The translations under genes and the position numbers were made by a program. 64,000 nt of DNA from an uncultured Ruminiclostridium sp. (GTDB taxonomy: Bacteria; Bacillota; Clostridia; Oscillospirales; Ruminococcaceae), in NCBI GenBank assembly GCA_944388385.1, contig CALXIO010000001.1, forward strand, positions 124,001 to 188,000, in the 5' to 3' direction. Shown here in pieces: positions 16,462 to 22,716 of the stretch. The notes below the pieces were generated by a model. That model was given only the letters and a program-made list of their open reading frames with translations. It was not told the origin of the DNA and did no database searches. Every line of letters starts with the position of its first letter. Position 1 is the stretch's first letter.

Positions 16462-17853
16462 TTATGATTGCTTGCTTAAAAATTCGTCAATGCTCTTAGC
16501 CGCCTGCTTACCTGCACCCATGGCAAGAATAACAGTAGCCGCACCTGTAACAGCATCACCGCCGGCATAAACGCCCTCACGGGTAGTCTGCATGGTGTCC
16601 TCATTAACAATAAGGCAACCCTTTCTGTTTGTGTCAAGACCGGGAGTTGTGGAACGAATAAGGGGGTTAGGTGAAGTACCGATTGACATAATAACTGTAT
16701 CAACAGGTAACTCAAAGTTACTGCCCTCTTTTACAATAGGTCTGCGACGGCCGCTGTCATCAGGCTCGCCCAGTTCCATTTCAACACATTCAATAGCTTT
16801 AACTCTGCCCTGTTCGTCACCGATGATCTTAACGGGGTTGTTAAGGTTCTTGAAGATAATGCCCTCCTCCATGGCGTGGTGGATTTCTTCCTTACGGGCA
16901 GGCATTTCCTCCATACCTCTTCTGTATACTATGTACACATTTTCAGCACCAAGTCTTTTAGCACATCTTGCCGCATCCATAGCTACGTTACCGCCGCCTA
17001 CAACTGCAACAGACTTGCTTTCGATAATAGGTGTGTCGTAATCATCAAGGTAAGCCTTCATAAGGTTTGTTCTTGTAAGATACTCATTAGCGGAGTAAAC
17101 ACCAACAAGATCCTCACCGGGAATTCCCATAAATGAGGGAAGACCTGCACCTGAGCCGATAAAGATAGCCTTATAGCCCATTTCAAAAAGCTCATCTACT
17201 GATAATACACGGCCGATAACCATGTTTGTCTTTATCTCAACACCCATAGCCTCAAGGTTTTCAATTTCCTTCTTAACTATGGCCTTGGGAAGTCTGAATT
17301 CGGGGATACCGTAAACAAGTACGCCGCCTGCTGTATGGAAGGCTTCAAAGATAGTAACCTCATAGCCCTTCTTAGCAAGATCTCCTGCACAGGTAAGACC
17401 TGCAGGACCGCCGCCGATAACTGCTACCTTCTTGCCGTTGCTTTCGGGCTTTGAAGGCTTTTCTGTGCTGTGCTCATTGTGGTAGTCTGCACAGAAGCGC
17501 TCAAGACGGCCGATAGAAACACTCTCGCCCTTGATACCTCTTACGCACTTGCCCTCGCACTGATTTTCCTGGGGACATACTCTGCCGCATACAGCAGGAA
17601 GTCCGTTTGTGCTGGTGATGATTTCATAAGCCTCTTCAAACTTGCCCTCAGCTACCTTTGCAATAAACTCAGGAATTCTTACATTAACAGGACAGCCTGC
17701 AACACAGGGCTTATTTTTACAATTAAGGCAACGTGCCGCCTCTTCCATAGCCATTTCAGCTGTATAGCCGGTAGCTACCTCTAAAAAGTTCTTATTTCTG
17801 ACATTGGGGTCCTGCTGAGGCATGGGCACCTTGGTCATAGACATATTAGGCAT
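16462..17853 (-). CDS. nfnB: NfnB-type NADPH oxidoreductase subunit (GltA-like)
   Basis: This is the large subunit of the NADH-dependent reduced ferredoxin:NADP+ oxidoreductase, a flavin-based electron-bifurcating enzyme. It resembles glutamate synthase small subunit, and annotation pipelines often call it gltA. The 463-residue protein has an N-terminal twin 4Fe-4S region (CLNCKNKPCVAGCP, CGRVCPQENQCEGKC), then an FAD motif VIGGGPAGLTCAG and an NADPH motif VVGGGNVAMDAARCAKR, ending GAATVILAMGAGKQAA. I used the ATG at 17853 with GAAAGGA upstream; an in-frame start at 17904 would add residues foreign to the family. Assignment to Nfn rather than glutamate synthase rests on the adjacent nfnA. Confidence 0.9.
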   Translation of the reverse strand: MPNMSMTKVPMPQQDPNVRNKNFLEVATGYTAEMAMEEAARCLNCKNKPCVAGCPVNVRIPEFIAKVAEGKFEEAYEIITSTNGLPAVCGRVCPQENQCEGKCVRGIKGESVSIGRLERFCADYHNEHSTEKPSKPESNGKKVAVIGGGPAGLTCAGDLAKKGYEVTIFEAFHTAGGVLVYGIPEFRLPKAIVKKEIENLEAMGVEIKTNMVIGRVLSVDELFEMGYKAIFIGSGAGLPSFMGIPGEDLVGVYSANEYLTRTNLMKAYLDDYDTPIIESKSVAVVGGGNVAMDAARCAKRLGAENVYIVYRRGMEEMPARKEEIHHAMEEGIIFKNLNNPVKIIGDEQGRVKAIECVEMELGEPDDSGRRRPIVKEGSNFELPVDTVIMSIGTSPNPLIRSTTPGLDTNRKGCLIVNEDTMQTTREGVYAGGDAVTGAATVILAMGAGKQAAKSIDEFLSKQS

Positions 17854-17879
17854 TTTATTTTCATCCTTTCGGTATATTA

Positions 17880-18713
17880 TTAAAGACCCTGATAAAGTCT
17901 GCAATGGGACTTATCATGTGATTCCTTTTCCTTATATGTGGAGTTACGCTTCATAAGCTCATCAAAGTTTACAAGATGACCGTCAAAGTCAGGACCGTCA
18001 ACACAGGCAAACTTAATTTCTCCGCCTACAGATACACGACAACCGCCGCACATACCTGTACCGTCTATCATAATGGGATTTAAGGATACAAGTGTCTTTA
18101 TACCGTAGGGTCTTGTAACCTCGCATACAAACTTCATCATAGGAACAGGGCCGATAGCCACAACAAGATCATACTTGTTTCCTGCATCAATAAGTGACTG
18201 GAGCTTGTTTGTTACAAAGCCCTTTTCACCGTATGTGCCGTCATCTGTGGTAATATAGAGGTTTGTGCTTGCGGCCTTGAATTCATCCTCAAGAATAACA
18301 ATATCCTTACTTCTGAAGCCGGCAATAACATCAACCTCAGCGCCTGAATTAAACATCTGCTTTGCTGAAGGGTATGCAATGGCACAACCAACACCGCCGC
18401 CGATAACACAGACCTTCTTTGCACCCTCAAAGTCTGTAGCCTTGCCTAAAGGTCCTACAAAGTCAAGAAGTGCATCACCCTCTTTAAGCTGGGATAAAAG
18501 CATTGTAGTCTGTCCTACTATCTGGAAGATGATAGTTACTGTTCCCTTTTCTCTGTCATAGTCTGCAATAGTCAGAGGGATTCTCTCTCCGTGCTCATCT
18601 ACACGAAGAATTATGAACTGACCGGCAAGAGCCTTTTTTGCAATAAACGGAGCATGAATTTCCATTAAAACAACATTTTCATTGAGCTGGCGTCTTTTAA
18701 GAATTTTGTACAT
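17880..18713 (-). CDS. nfnA: NfnA-type ferredoxin-NADP+ reductase subunit alpha
   Basis: This is the small subunit of the Nfn complex (also described as sulfide dehydrogenase subunit beta or SudB). It carries an FAD and a 2Fe-2S cluster and handles NADH. The 277-residue sequence shows the FAD domain (GQFIILRVDEHGERIPLTI), the nucleotide motif VIGGGVGCAIAYP and the C-terminal cysteine set GTGMCGGCRVSV plus FACVDGPDF. A short tail (about 30 residues, CRLYQGL at the end) extends beyond the usual end. It is first in a two-gene minus-strand operon, 26 bp before the nfnB start. Role: balancing NADH, NADPH and ferredoxin in fermentation. Confidence 0.9.
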   Translation of the reverse strand: MYKILKRRQLNENVVLMEIHAPFIAKKALAGQFIILRVDEHGERIPLTIADYDREKGTVTIIFQIVGQTTMLLSQLKEGDALLDFVGPLGKATDFEGAKKVCVIGGGVGCAIAYPSAKQMFNSGAEVDVIAGFRSKDIVILEDEFKAASTNLYITTDDGTYGEKGFVTNKLQSLIDAGNKYDLVVAIGPVPMMKFVCEVTRPYGIKTLVSLNPIMIDGTGMCGGCRVSVGGEIKFACVDGPDFDGHLVNFDELMKRNSTYKEKESHDKSHCRLYQGL

Positions 18714-18775
18714 ACCGGTAACCCTTTCCTTTCTTTTATGGTATGTGCGGTATATCCCGCCTACTTTCCTATAGT

Positions 18776-18804
18776 ATTATAACAGATTTAAAAATATAAA
18801 TCAA
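18776..18804 (-). promoter_or_regulatory. Promoter of nfnAB
   Basis: On the minus strand TTGATT (18804-18799) and TATAAT (18781-18776) are spaced by 17 bp, about 63 bp before the nfnA start. Confidence 0.8.
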
Positions 18805-18854
18805 GTATTAAACAAGCTAAACCGATATTTTTTTATTGAATAAGGCATTTATTT

Positions 18855-18874
18855 TAGTAATGACACTATTACTA
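18855..18874. repeat. Inverted repeat in the nfnA to tRNA-Pro intergenic region
   Basis: TAGTAAT (18855-18861) and ATTACTA (18868-18874) form a perfect 7-bp inverted repeat around GACACT. It lies upstream of both divergent promoters and could be a protein-binding site; nothing else is seen in this AT-rich spacer. Confidence 0.4.
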
Positions 18875-18927
18875 TTTATATATCCCCCGGAAGAAAAATT
18901 TTTATGAAAAATTTTTTTCAAAAACTA

Positions 18928-18956
18928 TTGACAAATTGCTTTCTATCATGTATAAT
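18928..18956 (+). promoter_or_regulatory. Consensus promoter of tRNA-Pro
   Basis: TTGACA (18928-18933), 17 bp, TATAAT (18951-18956): a perfect consensus 12 bp before the tRNA. Confidence 0.9.
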
Positions 18957-18968
18957 ATGTATCGTTAT

Positions 18969-19045
18969 CTGGGTGTGGCGCAGATTGGTAGCGCGCTACC
19001 TTGGGGTGGTAGAGGTCGCAGGTTCAAATCCTGTCACTCAGACCA
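18969..19045 (+). tRNA. tRNA-Pro (anticodon TGG)
   Basis: A 77-nt cloverleaf. Acceptor arms CTGGGTG/CACTCAG (one G-T pair), D-arm with GCGCAGATTGGTAGCGC, anticodon stem CTACC/GGTAG with loop TTGGGGT (anticodon TGG), T-arm with GGTTCAAATCC, and encoded CCA at 19043-19045. Confidence 0.96.
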
Positions 19046-19051
19046 AATATT

Positions 19052-19082
19052 AAAAAAGAGTCTCCGACGGAGACTCTTTTTT
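19052..19082 (+). terminator. Terminator after tRNA-Pro
   Basis: GAGTCTCC (19058-19065) pairs with GGAGACTC (19069-19076), flanked by an A run before and a T run after. Confidence 0.9.
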
Positions 19083-19087
19083 AATGC

Positions 19088-19275
19088 AAAGGGCTTCACC
19101 TTCGCCCTTTCGGGCTCGGTAAAGCCTCTTTGCTCTTCATTGTTTTGCTAACGCAAAACAATTTTCGCATTAAGTCCGCAATGTTTTCTTGTGAAAAGGA
19201 CTTTACCTTCGCCCTTTCGGGCTCGGTAAAGCCTCTTTGCTCTTCATTGTTTTGCTGATGCAAAACAATTTTCGC
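19088..19275. repeat. Direct repeat pair with nested hairpins after tRNA-Pro
   Basis: Two copies of an about 81-bp unit occur at 19088-19168 and 19195-19275 (period 107 bp). The inner 71 bp (19098-19168 and 19205-19275) differ at only two positions. Each copy holds two hairpins: a GCCC-TTTC-GGGC stem, nested in CTTTACC/GGTAAAG arms in the second copy, and CATTGTTTTGC paired with GCAAAACAAT. The two substitutions lie in the loop of the second hairpin. No coding potential is evident. Confidence 0.85.
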
Positions 19276-19280
19276 TTTTA

Positions 19281-19334
19281 ATATTTTACTACCTGTTTAT
19301 ATTTTACTACCTGTTTGTATTTTACTACTTGCCC
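19281..19334. repeat. Three tandem 18-bp repeats upstream of the acetyltransferase
   Basis: The unit ATATTTTACTACCTGTTT occurs at 19281-19298 and 19299-19316 exactly, and a third diverged copy follows at 19317-19334. The array ends 6 bp before the Shine-Dalgarno of the next gene, so it may be part of its leader or a binding-site array. Confidence 0.85.
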
Positions 19335-19349
19335 ATTTTTGGAGGATAT

Positions 19350-19793
19350 ATGGAAATAACAGTAAAGCATTTTTCAGAGCTTACCACAAAGGAGCTGTAT
19401 GAGATATTAAAGCTCCGCAGTGCAATATTTGTAGTGGAGCAGAATTGCCCCTACCTTGATATGGATGATGTGGACTATGACTGCTATCATGTGTGGCTGT
19501 CTGAAAATGATAAAATATTAGCCTACTGCCGTATTGCCGATAAGGGGCAGTTCCTTGAAAATGTATCCATCGGCAGAGTAATCACCGCCACCCACGGCAT
19601 GGGTCACGGTGCTGTTATCATGGAAAGAGCAGTTAAGGAAGCAATAAGAATTTATAACCCGGATGTTATAGAGCTGAAGGCACAAAGCTATGCAGAGGGC
19701 TTTTATAATAAATTCGGCTTTAAAAGTGCAGGGGAGGAATTTTTGGAAGACGGAATTCTCCACATACATATGTACCTTTATCTGAAAAAATAA
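19350..19793 (+). CDS. ElaA-family GNAT N-acetyltransferase
   Basis: This is a 147-residue GCN5-related acetyltransferase of the ElaA type. The sequence begins ITVKHFSELTTKELYEILKLR and has the ElaA-like FVVEQNCPYLDMDDVD segment, the acetyl-CoA region SIGRVITATHGMGHGA and the late ELKAQSYAEGFYNKFGF motif. The substrate is unknown for the family. I chose the ATG at 19350 with GGAGG at 19341-19345; an upstream TTG at 19329 lies in the tandem repeats. It seems monocistronic, between two tRNA units. Confidence 0.9.
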   Translation: MEITVKHFSELTTKELYEILKLRSAIFVVEQNCPYLDMDDVDYDCYHVWLSENDKILAYCRIADKGQFLENVSIGRVITATHGMGHGAVIMERAVKEAIRIYNPDVIELKAQSYAEGFYNKFGFKSAGEEFLEDGILHIHMYLYLKK

Positions 19794-19802
19794 AAATCCC
19801 CC

Positions 19803-19831
19803 TTGACAAATTAAACTCATTGTGCTAAAAT
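19803..19831 (+). promoter_or_regulatory. Promoter of tRNA-Arg(ACG)
   Basis: TTGACA (19803-19808), 17 bp, TAAAAT (19826-19831), directly after the acetyltransferase stop. Confidence 0.85.
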
Positions 19832-19850
19832 GTATTAGTAAATTTCATGT

Positions 19851-19927
19851 GCGCCAATAGCTCAGCTGGATAGAGTATCTGGCTACGAACCAGAGGGTCG
19901 GGGGTTCGAATCCCTCTTGGCGTGCCA
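19851..19927 (+). tRNA. tRNA-Arg (anticodon ACG)
   Basis: A 77-nt cloverleaf. Acceptor GCGCCAA/TTGGCGT with a terminal G-T pair, anticodon stem TCTGG/CCAGA with loop CTACGAA (ACG, whose A is normally converted to inosine), T-arm GGTTCGAATCC and encoded CCA. Confidence 0.96.
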
Positions 19928-19930
19928 TAT

Positions 19931-19959
19931 AAGACCGCTACTAAAGTAGCGGTCTTTTT
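19931..19959 (+). terminator. Terminator after tRNA-Arg(ACG)
   Basis: AAGACCGCTAC (19931-19941) and GTAGCGGTCTT (19946-19956) form an 11-bp stem with a TAAA loop and a T tract. Confidence 0.92.
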
Positions 19960-20042
19960 CATTGTTTGCTTCGCAAACAATGACTGTGTACTTAAACAAG
20001 TGCAGATTTATTATTGCTTCGCAAACAATGACTGTGTACTTA
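19960..20042. repeat. Hairpin and 29-bp direct repeat after tRNA-Arg
   Basis: CATTGTTTGC-TTC-GCAAACAATG-like hairpin sequence starts at 19960. A 29-bp stretch (19966-19994) beginning TTGCTTCGCAAACAATG is repeated exactly at 20014-20042, period 48 bp. The hairpin resembles the CATTGTTTTGC hairpin after tRNA-Pro. Confidence 0.8.
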
Positions 20043-20139
20043 GTCAAGTAATTGAAATACAGCGGTTTTCTATTTGATTTAAAATCTCTGTATTTTCTTA
20101 TTCTTTCTGCAAATAATAAGGCGGAAAGGAAGTGGAAAT

Positions 20140-20400
20140 ATGAAATCCAATAAAAACAAAAGAGCTGAGCTTTTGAAAAATCCCGTGCCGAAATCCCCGG
20201 AAGATAAATCCATGGCCGAGGATATTATCTTAAATGACTTTTGCAATCCGGCAAGCGACAATGACTTCACCGGACTTATACCCACATCCCCGGAAAATAA
20301 GGAACAGCAGGATAACTATAATAAAGTATACCCCACCCCAAAGCCGGTAAAACCGGAAAAGGACACCTACGGCGCCCCCGGTACCCATTCGGGAGTATAA
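20140..20400 (+). CDS. Small hypothetical hydrophilic protein
   Basis: I do not recognise this 86-residue protein. It has no signal peptide or membrane segment, is rich in Lys, Pro, Asp and Asn, and ends with a proline-rich stretch (YPTPKPVKPEKD) followed by GTHSGV. It looks largely disordered. A good GGAAAGGAAG Shine-Dalgarno 7 bp before the ATG and a terminator just after the stop support real translation. Confidence 0.65.
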   Translation: MKSNKNKRAELLKNPVPKSPEDKSMAEDIILNDFCNPASDNDFTGLIPTSPENKEQQDNYNKVYPTPKPVKPEKDTYGAPGTHSGV

Positions 20401-20405
20401 ATTTC

Positions 20406-20431
20406 ACCCCACTATAAGGTGGGGTTTTTTA
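20406..20431. terminator. Shared terminator
   Basis: ACCCCAC (20406-20412) pairs with GTGGGGT (20419-20425) and is followed by T6. It lies at the meeting point of the small plus-strand gene and the minus-strand DUF4830 gene, whose stop codon touches the stem. Confidence 0.8.
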
Positions 20432-20858
20432 TTAGCCCCGTCATAAATCCGGAAAGCCTGGTACTGCATATATCTCCCCCTATGATCTTACCCTTGCAGA
20501 CCATTATATCTGCCTGTATATCATCACAGTAGCCGCCATTTTCATCCGCATAATTTGTCACCTTAAAGCTATATACAGTACATTCCTGCCCTCTGTAGCC
20601 CCATAAATCATAGCCTGCCGACTTTTGAAGCTCATTGTAGTCATTATATATACTGCCAAATTCCACAGGAATAATTACCTCCCTTGTTAAGGGGAGATTT
20701 TCCCCTACGGTATATCCAAGTCCGGCTAAAAATCCCTTCAGATCCTCTGTGTTTTTTGCTTTATCGCCGTGAATTGATAAAGCGAAAATAATTATCCCGG
20801 TGATAAGCAGTACAATCACCCCGAAAATTGCATATTTAGTGGCTGTTTTTCCTTTCAT
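20412..20858 (-). CDS. DUF4830 membrane-anchored protein
   Basis: This is a 148-residue protein with one N-terminal membrane segment (about 8-29, YAIFGVIVLLITGIIIFALS), followed by an extracytoplasmic domain. That domain matches my recollection of DUF4830: NTEDLKGFLAGLGY, then YNELQKSAGYDLWGYRGQE, YSFKVTNYAD, and a closing MVCKGKIIGGDICSTRLSGFM. Function unknown; the family is common in Ruminococcaceae. A four-codon frame (ATG GCT CTA TGA) overlaps the start as ATGA and is itself closer to the AGAGAGGTG Shine-Dalgarno, so it may act as a translational lead-in. Confidence 0.75.
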   Translation of the reverse strand: MKGKTATKYAIFGVIVLLITGIIIFALSIHGDKAKNTEDLKGFLAGLGYTVGENLPLTREVIIPVEFGSIYNDYNELQKSAGYDLWGYRGQECTVYSFKVTNYADENGGYCDDIQADIMVCKGKIIGGDICSTRLSGFMTGLIKNPTL

Positions 20859-21229
20859 AGAGCCATTTTACACCTCTCTTGATTTTTTAGAAAATATATG
20901 ATAAAATATTGTGAAAAATGCGAATAAAAAAATTAACATTTAGTTTAAATATGATGTTTTTACAGAAAAATTAACAAAATTATTACAGTTTATTTAGCAT
21001 AACTCCCAAAAACCTTTGTTTTGGCGGTTAAAAAAATCCCTTTTAATCCTTATTTTTGTACATAATGCACACAAAAACAGGCTTTTGGGAAGGGCTTTTT
21101 GAACTGTTGGTGATTTTGCATAACACCGGGCTAAAATCTTTGGGTAATTAGTGACTACCAATTTTCAGTAGATTTTGTTAAAATAATAACTGTAAGAAAT
21201 TTTGATTATAAACAGGAGGTCAGACATAA
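20859..21229. other. AT-rich intergenic region before the sugar-ABC ATPase
   Basis: This 371-bp spacer holds no open frame or RNA I recognise. An 8-bp inverted repeat, TCCCAAAA (21004-21011) and TTTTGGGA (21083-21090), is the only structure seen. The promoter of the downstream gene must lie here, but no near-consensus pair stands out. AGGAGG precedes the ATG at 21230. Confidence 0.5.
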
Positions 21230-22372
21230 ATGGCTAGTTTATCATTAAAGGGTATCTACAAGCGTTACCCCGGCGGCGTTGTTGCCGTAAGTGACTTCAC
21301 CATGAACATCAAGGATAAGGAATTCATCATTCTCGTTGGTCCTTCAGGTTGCGGTAAGTCAACAACATTAAGAATGATTGCAGGTCTTGAGGAAATCTCC
21401 GAGGGTGAACTCTTCATCGGTGACAGACTTGTAAACGACGTAGCTCCTAAGGATCGTGATATTGCGATGGTATTCCAGAACTACGCTCTTTATCCTCACA
21501 TGACAGTATTTGAGAACATGGCATTCGGCTTAAAGCTGAGAAAGGTTCCCAAGGATGAGATCAAGAAGCTGGTTGAAGAAGCAGCTAAGATCCTTGATAT
21601 TGCACACCTCCTTGACAGAAAGCCCAAGGCTTTATCAGGTGGTCAGAGACAGCGTGTAGCTTTAGGTAGAGCTATCGTACGTGATCCTCAGGTATTCTTA
21701 CTTGACGAGCCTCTTTCAAACCTTGATGCTAAGCTTCGTGCACAGATGAGAACCGAGCTTTCAAAGCTCCACAAGAAGTTAGGTACAACATTCATTTACG
21801 TAACCCACGACCAGATCGAGGCTATGACAATGGGTGACAGAATCGTAGTTATGAAGGATGGTTACATCCAGCAGATCGATTCACCTATCAACCTTTACGA
21901 AAACCCCGTAAACAAGTTCGTTGCAGGCTTCATGGGCTCACCTCAGATGAACTTCATCGATGCAAAGCTCATTATGCTTAACGGCAAGTATACGGTAGAA
22001 TTCGGTTCAGAAGATACCAAGTCCTCAAGAGGCAGAAAGTTCTATGTTGAACTTCCCAGCTCAAAGACAGACGTAGAAGCTCTTAAGTACTACGTTGATA
22101 AGGAAGTTATCCTTGGTATCCGTCCTGAAAACATCCACGATGAAGAAGTATTCATTTCCAATGCTAAGACAGGTATCATTGAAGCAACTGTTGACGTAAC
22201 AGAAATGATGGGTGCTGAATCCTACCTCTACCTCACATGTGAAGGTATTCCTCTGACAGCAAGAGTATCTCCCAGATGTGCAGCTCGTCCTCAGGATGTT
22301 ATCAAGCTGGCTCTTGACAACAACAAGATCCACCTCTTCGATCCTAACGACGAACACTCAATCCTTCTTTAA
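21230..22372 (+). CDS. MsmX/UgpC-type sugar ABC transporter ATPase
   Basis: This is the ATP-binding subunit of carbohydrate ABC importers. The 380-residue protein has Walker [10 protein letters not shown] (38-46), a Q-loop [19 protein letters not shown], signature [14 protein letters not shown], Walker [14 protein letters not shown] and H-loop [16 protein letters not shown]-terminal TOBE/MalK-like regulatory domain begins near residue 240. No permease or binding protein is adjacent, so it is probably a shared ATPase serving several sugar transporters, as MsmX does in B. subtilis. Its codon choice looks like that of a highly expressed gene. Confidence 0.93.
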   Translation: MASLSLKGIYKRYPGGVVAVSDFTMNIKDKEFIILVGPSGCGKSTTLRMIAGLEEISEGELFIGDRLVNDVAPKDRDIAMVFQNYALYPHMTVFENMAFGLKLRKVPKDEIKKLVEEAAKILDIAHLLDRKPKALSGGQRQRVALGRAIVRDPQVFLLDEPLSNLDAKLRAQMRTELSKLHKKLGTTFIYVTHDQIEAMTMGDRIVVMKDGYIQQIDSPINLYENPVNKFVAGFMGSPQMNFIDAKLIMLNGKYTVEFGSEDTKSSRGRKFYVELPSSKTDVEALKYYVDKEVILGIRPENIHDEEVFISNAKTGIIEATVDVTEMMGAESYLYLTCEGIPLTARVSPRCAARPQDVIKLALDNNKIHLFDPNDEHSILL

Positions 22373-22382
22373 TAGGAATTTC

Positions 22383-22413
22383 ACAGCCGTCCTTCGGGGC
22401 GGCTGTTTTATTT
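22383..22413 (+). terminator. Terminator after the sugar ABC ATPase
   Basis: ACAGCCGTCC (22383-22392), loop TTCG, GGGCGGCTGT (22397-22406), then a T-rich tail. Confidence 0.9.
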
Positions 22414-22444
22414 TTGCGGCTGTTTTATTATGACAAAATCCGAC

Positions 22445-22473
22445 TTGCTTTATTTTAAAAAATGTGGTATACT
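22445..22473 (+). promoter_or_regulatory. Promoter of tRNA-Arg(CCG)
   Basis: TTGCTT (22445-22450), 17 bp, TATACT (22468-22473), 19 bp before the tRNA. Confidence 0.75.
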
Positions 22474-22492
22474 ATTCTGGTACTAAAAATAT

Positions 22493-22569
22493 GCGCCTGT
22501 AGCTCAGCCGGATAGAGCAATAGCCTCCGACGCTATGTGCCGTGCGTTCGAATCGCATCAGGCGTACCA
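22493..22569 (+). tRNA. tRNA-Arg (anticodon CCG)
   Basis: A 77-nt cloverleaf. Acceptor GCGCCTG/CAGGCGT with a terminal G-T pair, D-arm AGCTCAGCCGGATAGAGC, anticodon stem with loop CTCCGAC (CCG), T-arm CGTTCGAATCG and encoded CCA. A short CCCGGTTAAGCCGGG hairpin with T's follows as terminator. Confidence 0.95.
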
Positions 22570-22575
22570 AAAAAT

Positions 22576-22600
22576 TCCCGGTTAAGCCGGGATTTTTCAT
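22576..22600 (+). terminator. Terminator after tRNA-Arg(CCG)
   Basis: TCCCGG paired with CCGGGA around TTAAG, followed by TTTTT. Confidence 0.8.
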
Positions 22601-22638
22601 TTTCGGGTATAATAACAGCAGGACTAAAATTTATCGTA

Positions 22639-22667
22639 TTGACAATTATAGCTATTTATAGTATAAT
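22639..22667 (+). promoter_or_regulatory. Consensus promoter of the glycosyltransferase operon
   Basis: TTGACA (22639-22644), 17 bp, TATAAT (22662-22667). It leaves a leader of about 43 nt before the ATG at 22717 (AGGAGG Shine-Dalgarno). Confidence 0.9.
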
Positions 22668-22716
22668 TAGCATATATAGGTCTGCCTAAGGCGGGTTTAA
22701 TTACAGGAGGAAAAAT

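Noticed and set aside
16462-17853. Glutamate synthase small subunit (gltD) as the name
   Set aside because: There is no glutamate synthase large subunit nearby and the gene pairs with nfnA, so the Nfn assignment is better.
19281-19334. 18-bp tandem repeats as a CRISPR array
   Set aside because: The units are directly adjacent without spacers and no cas genes are present.
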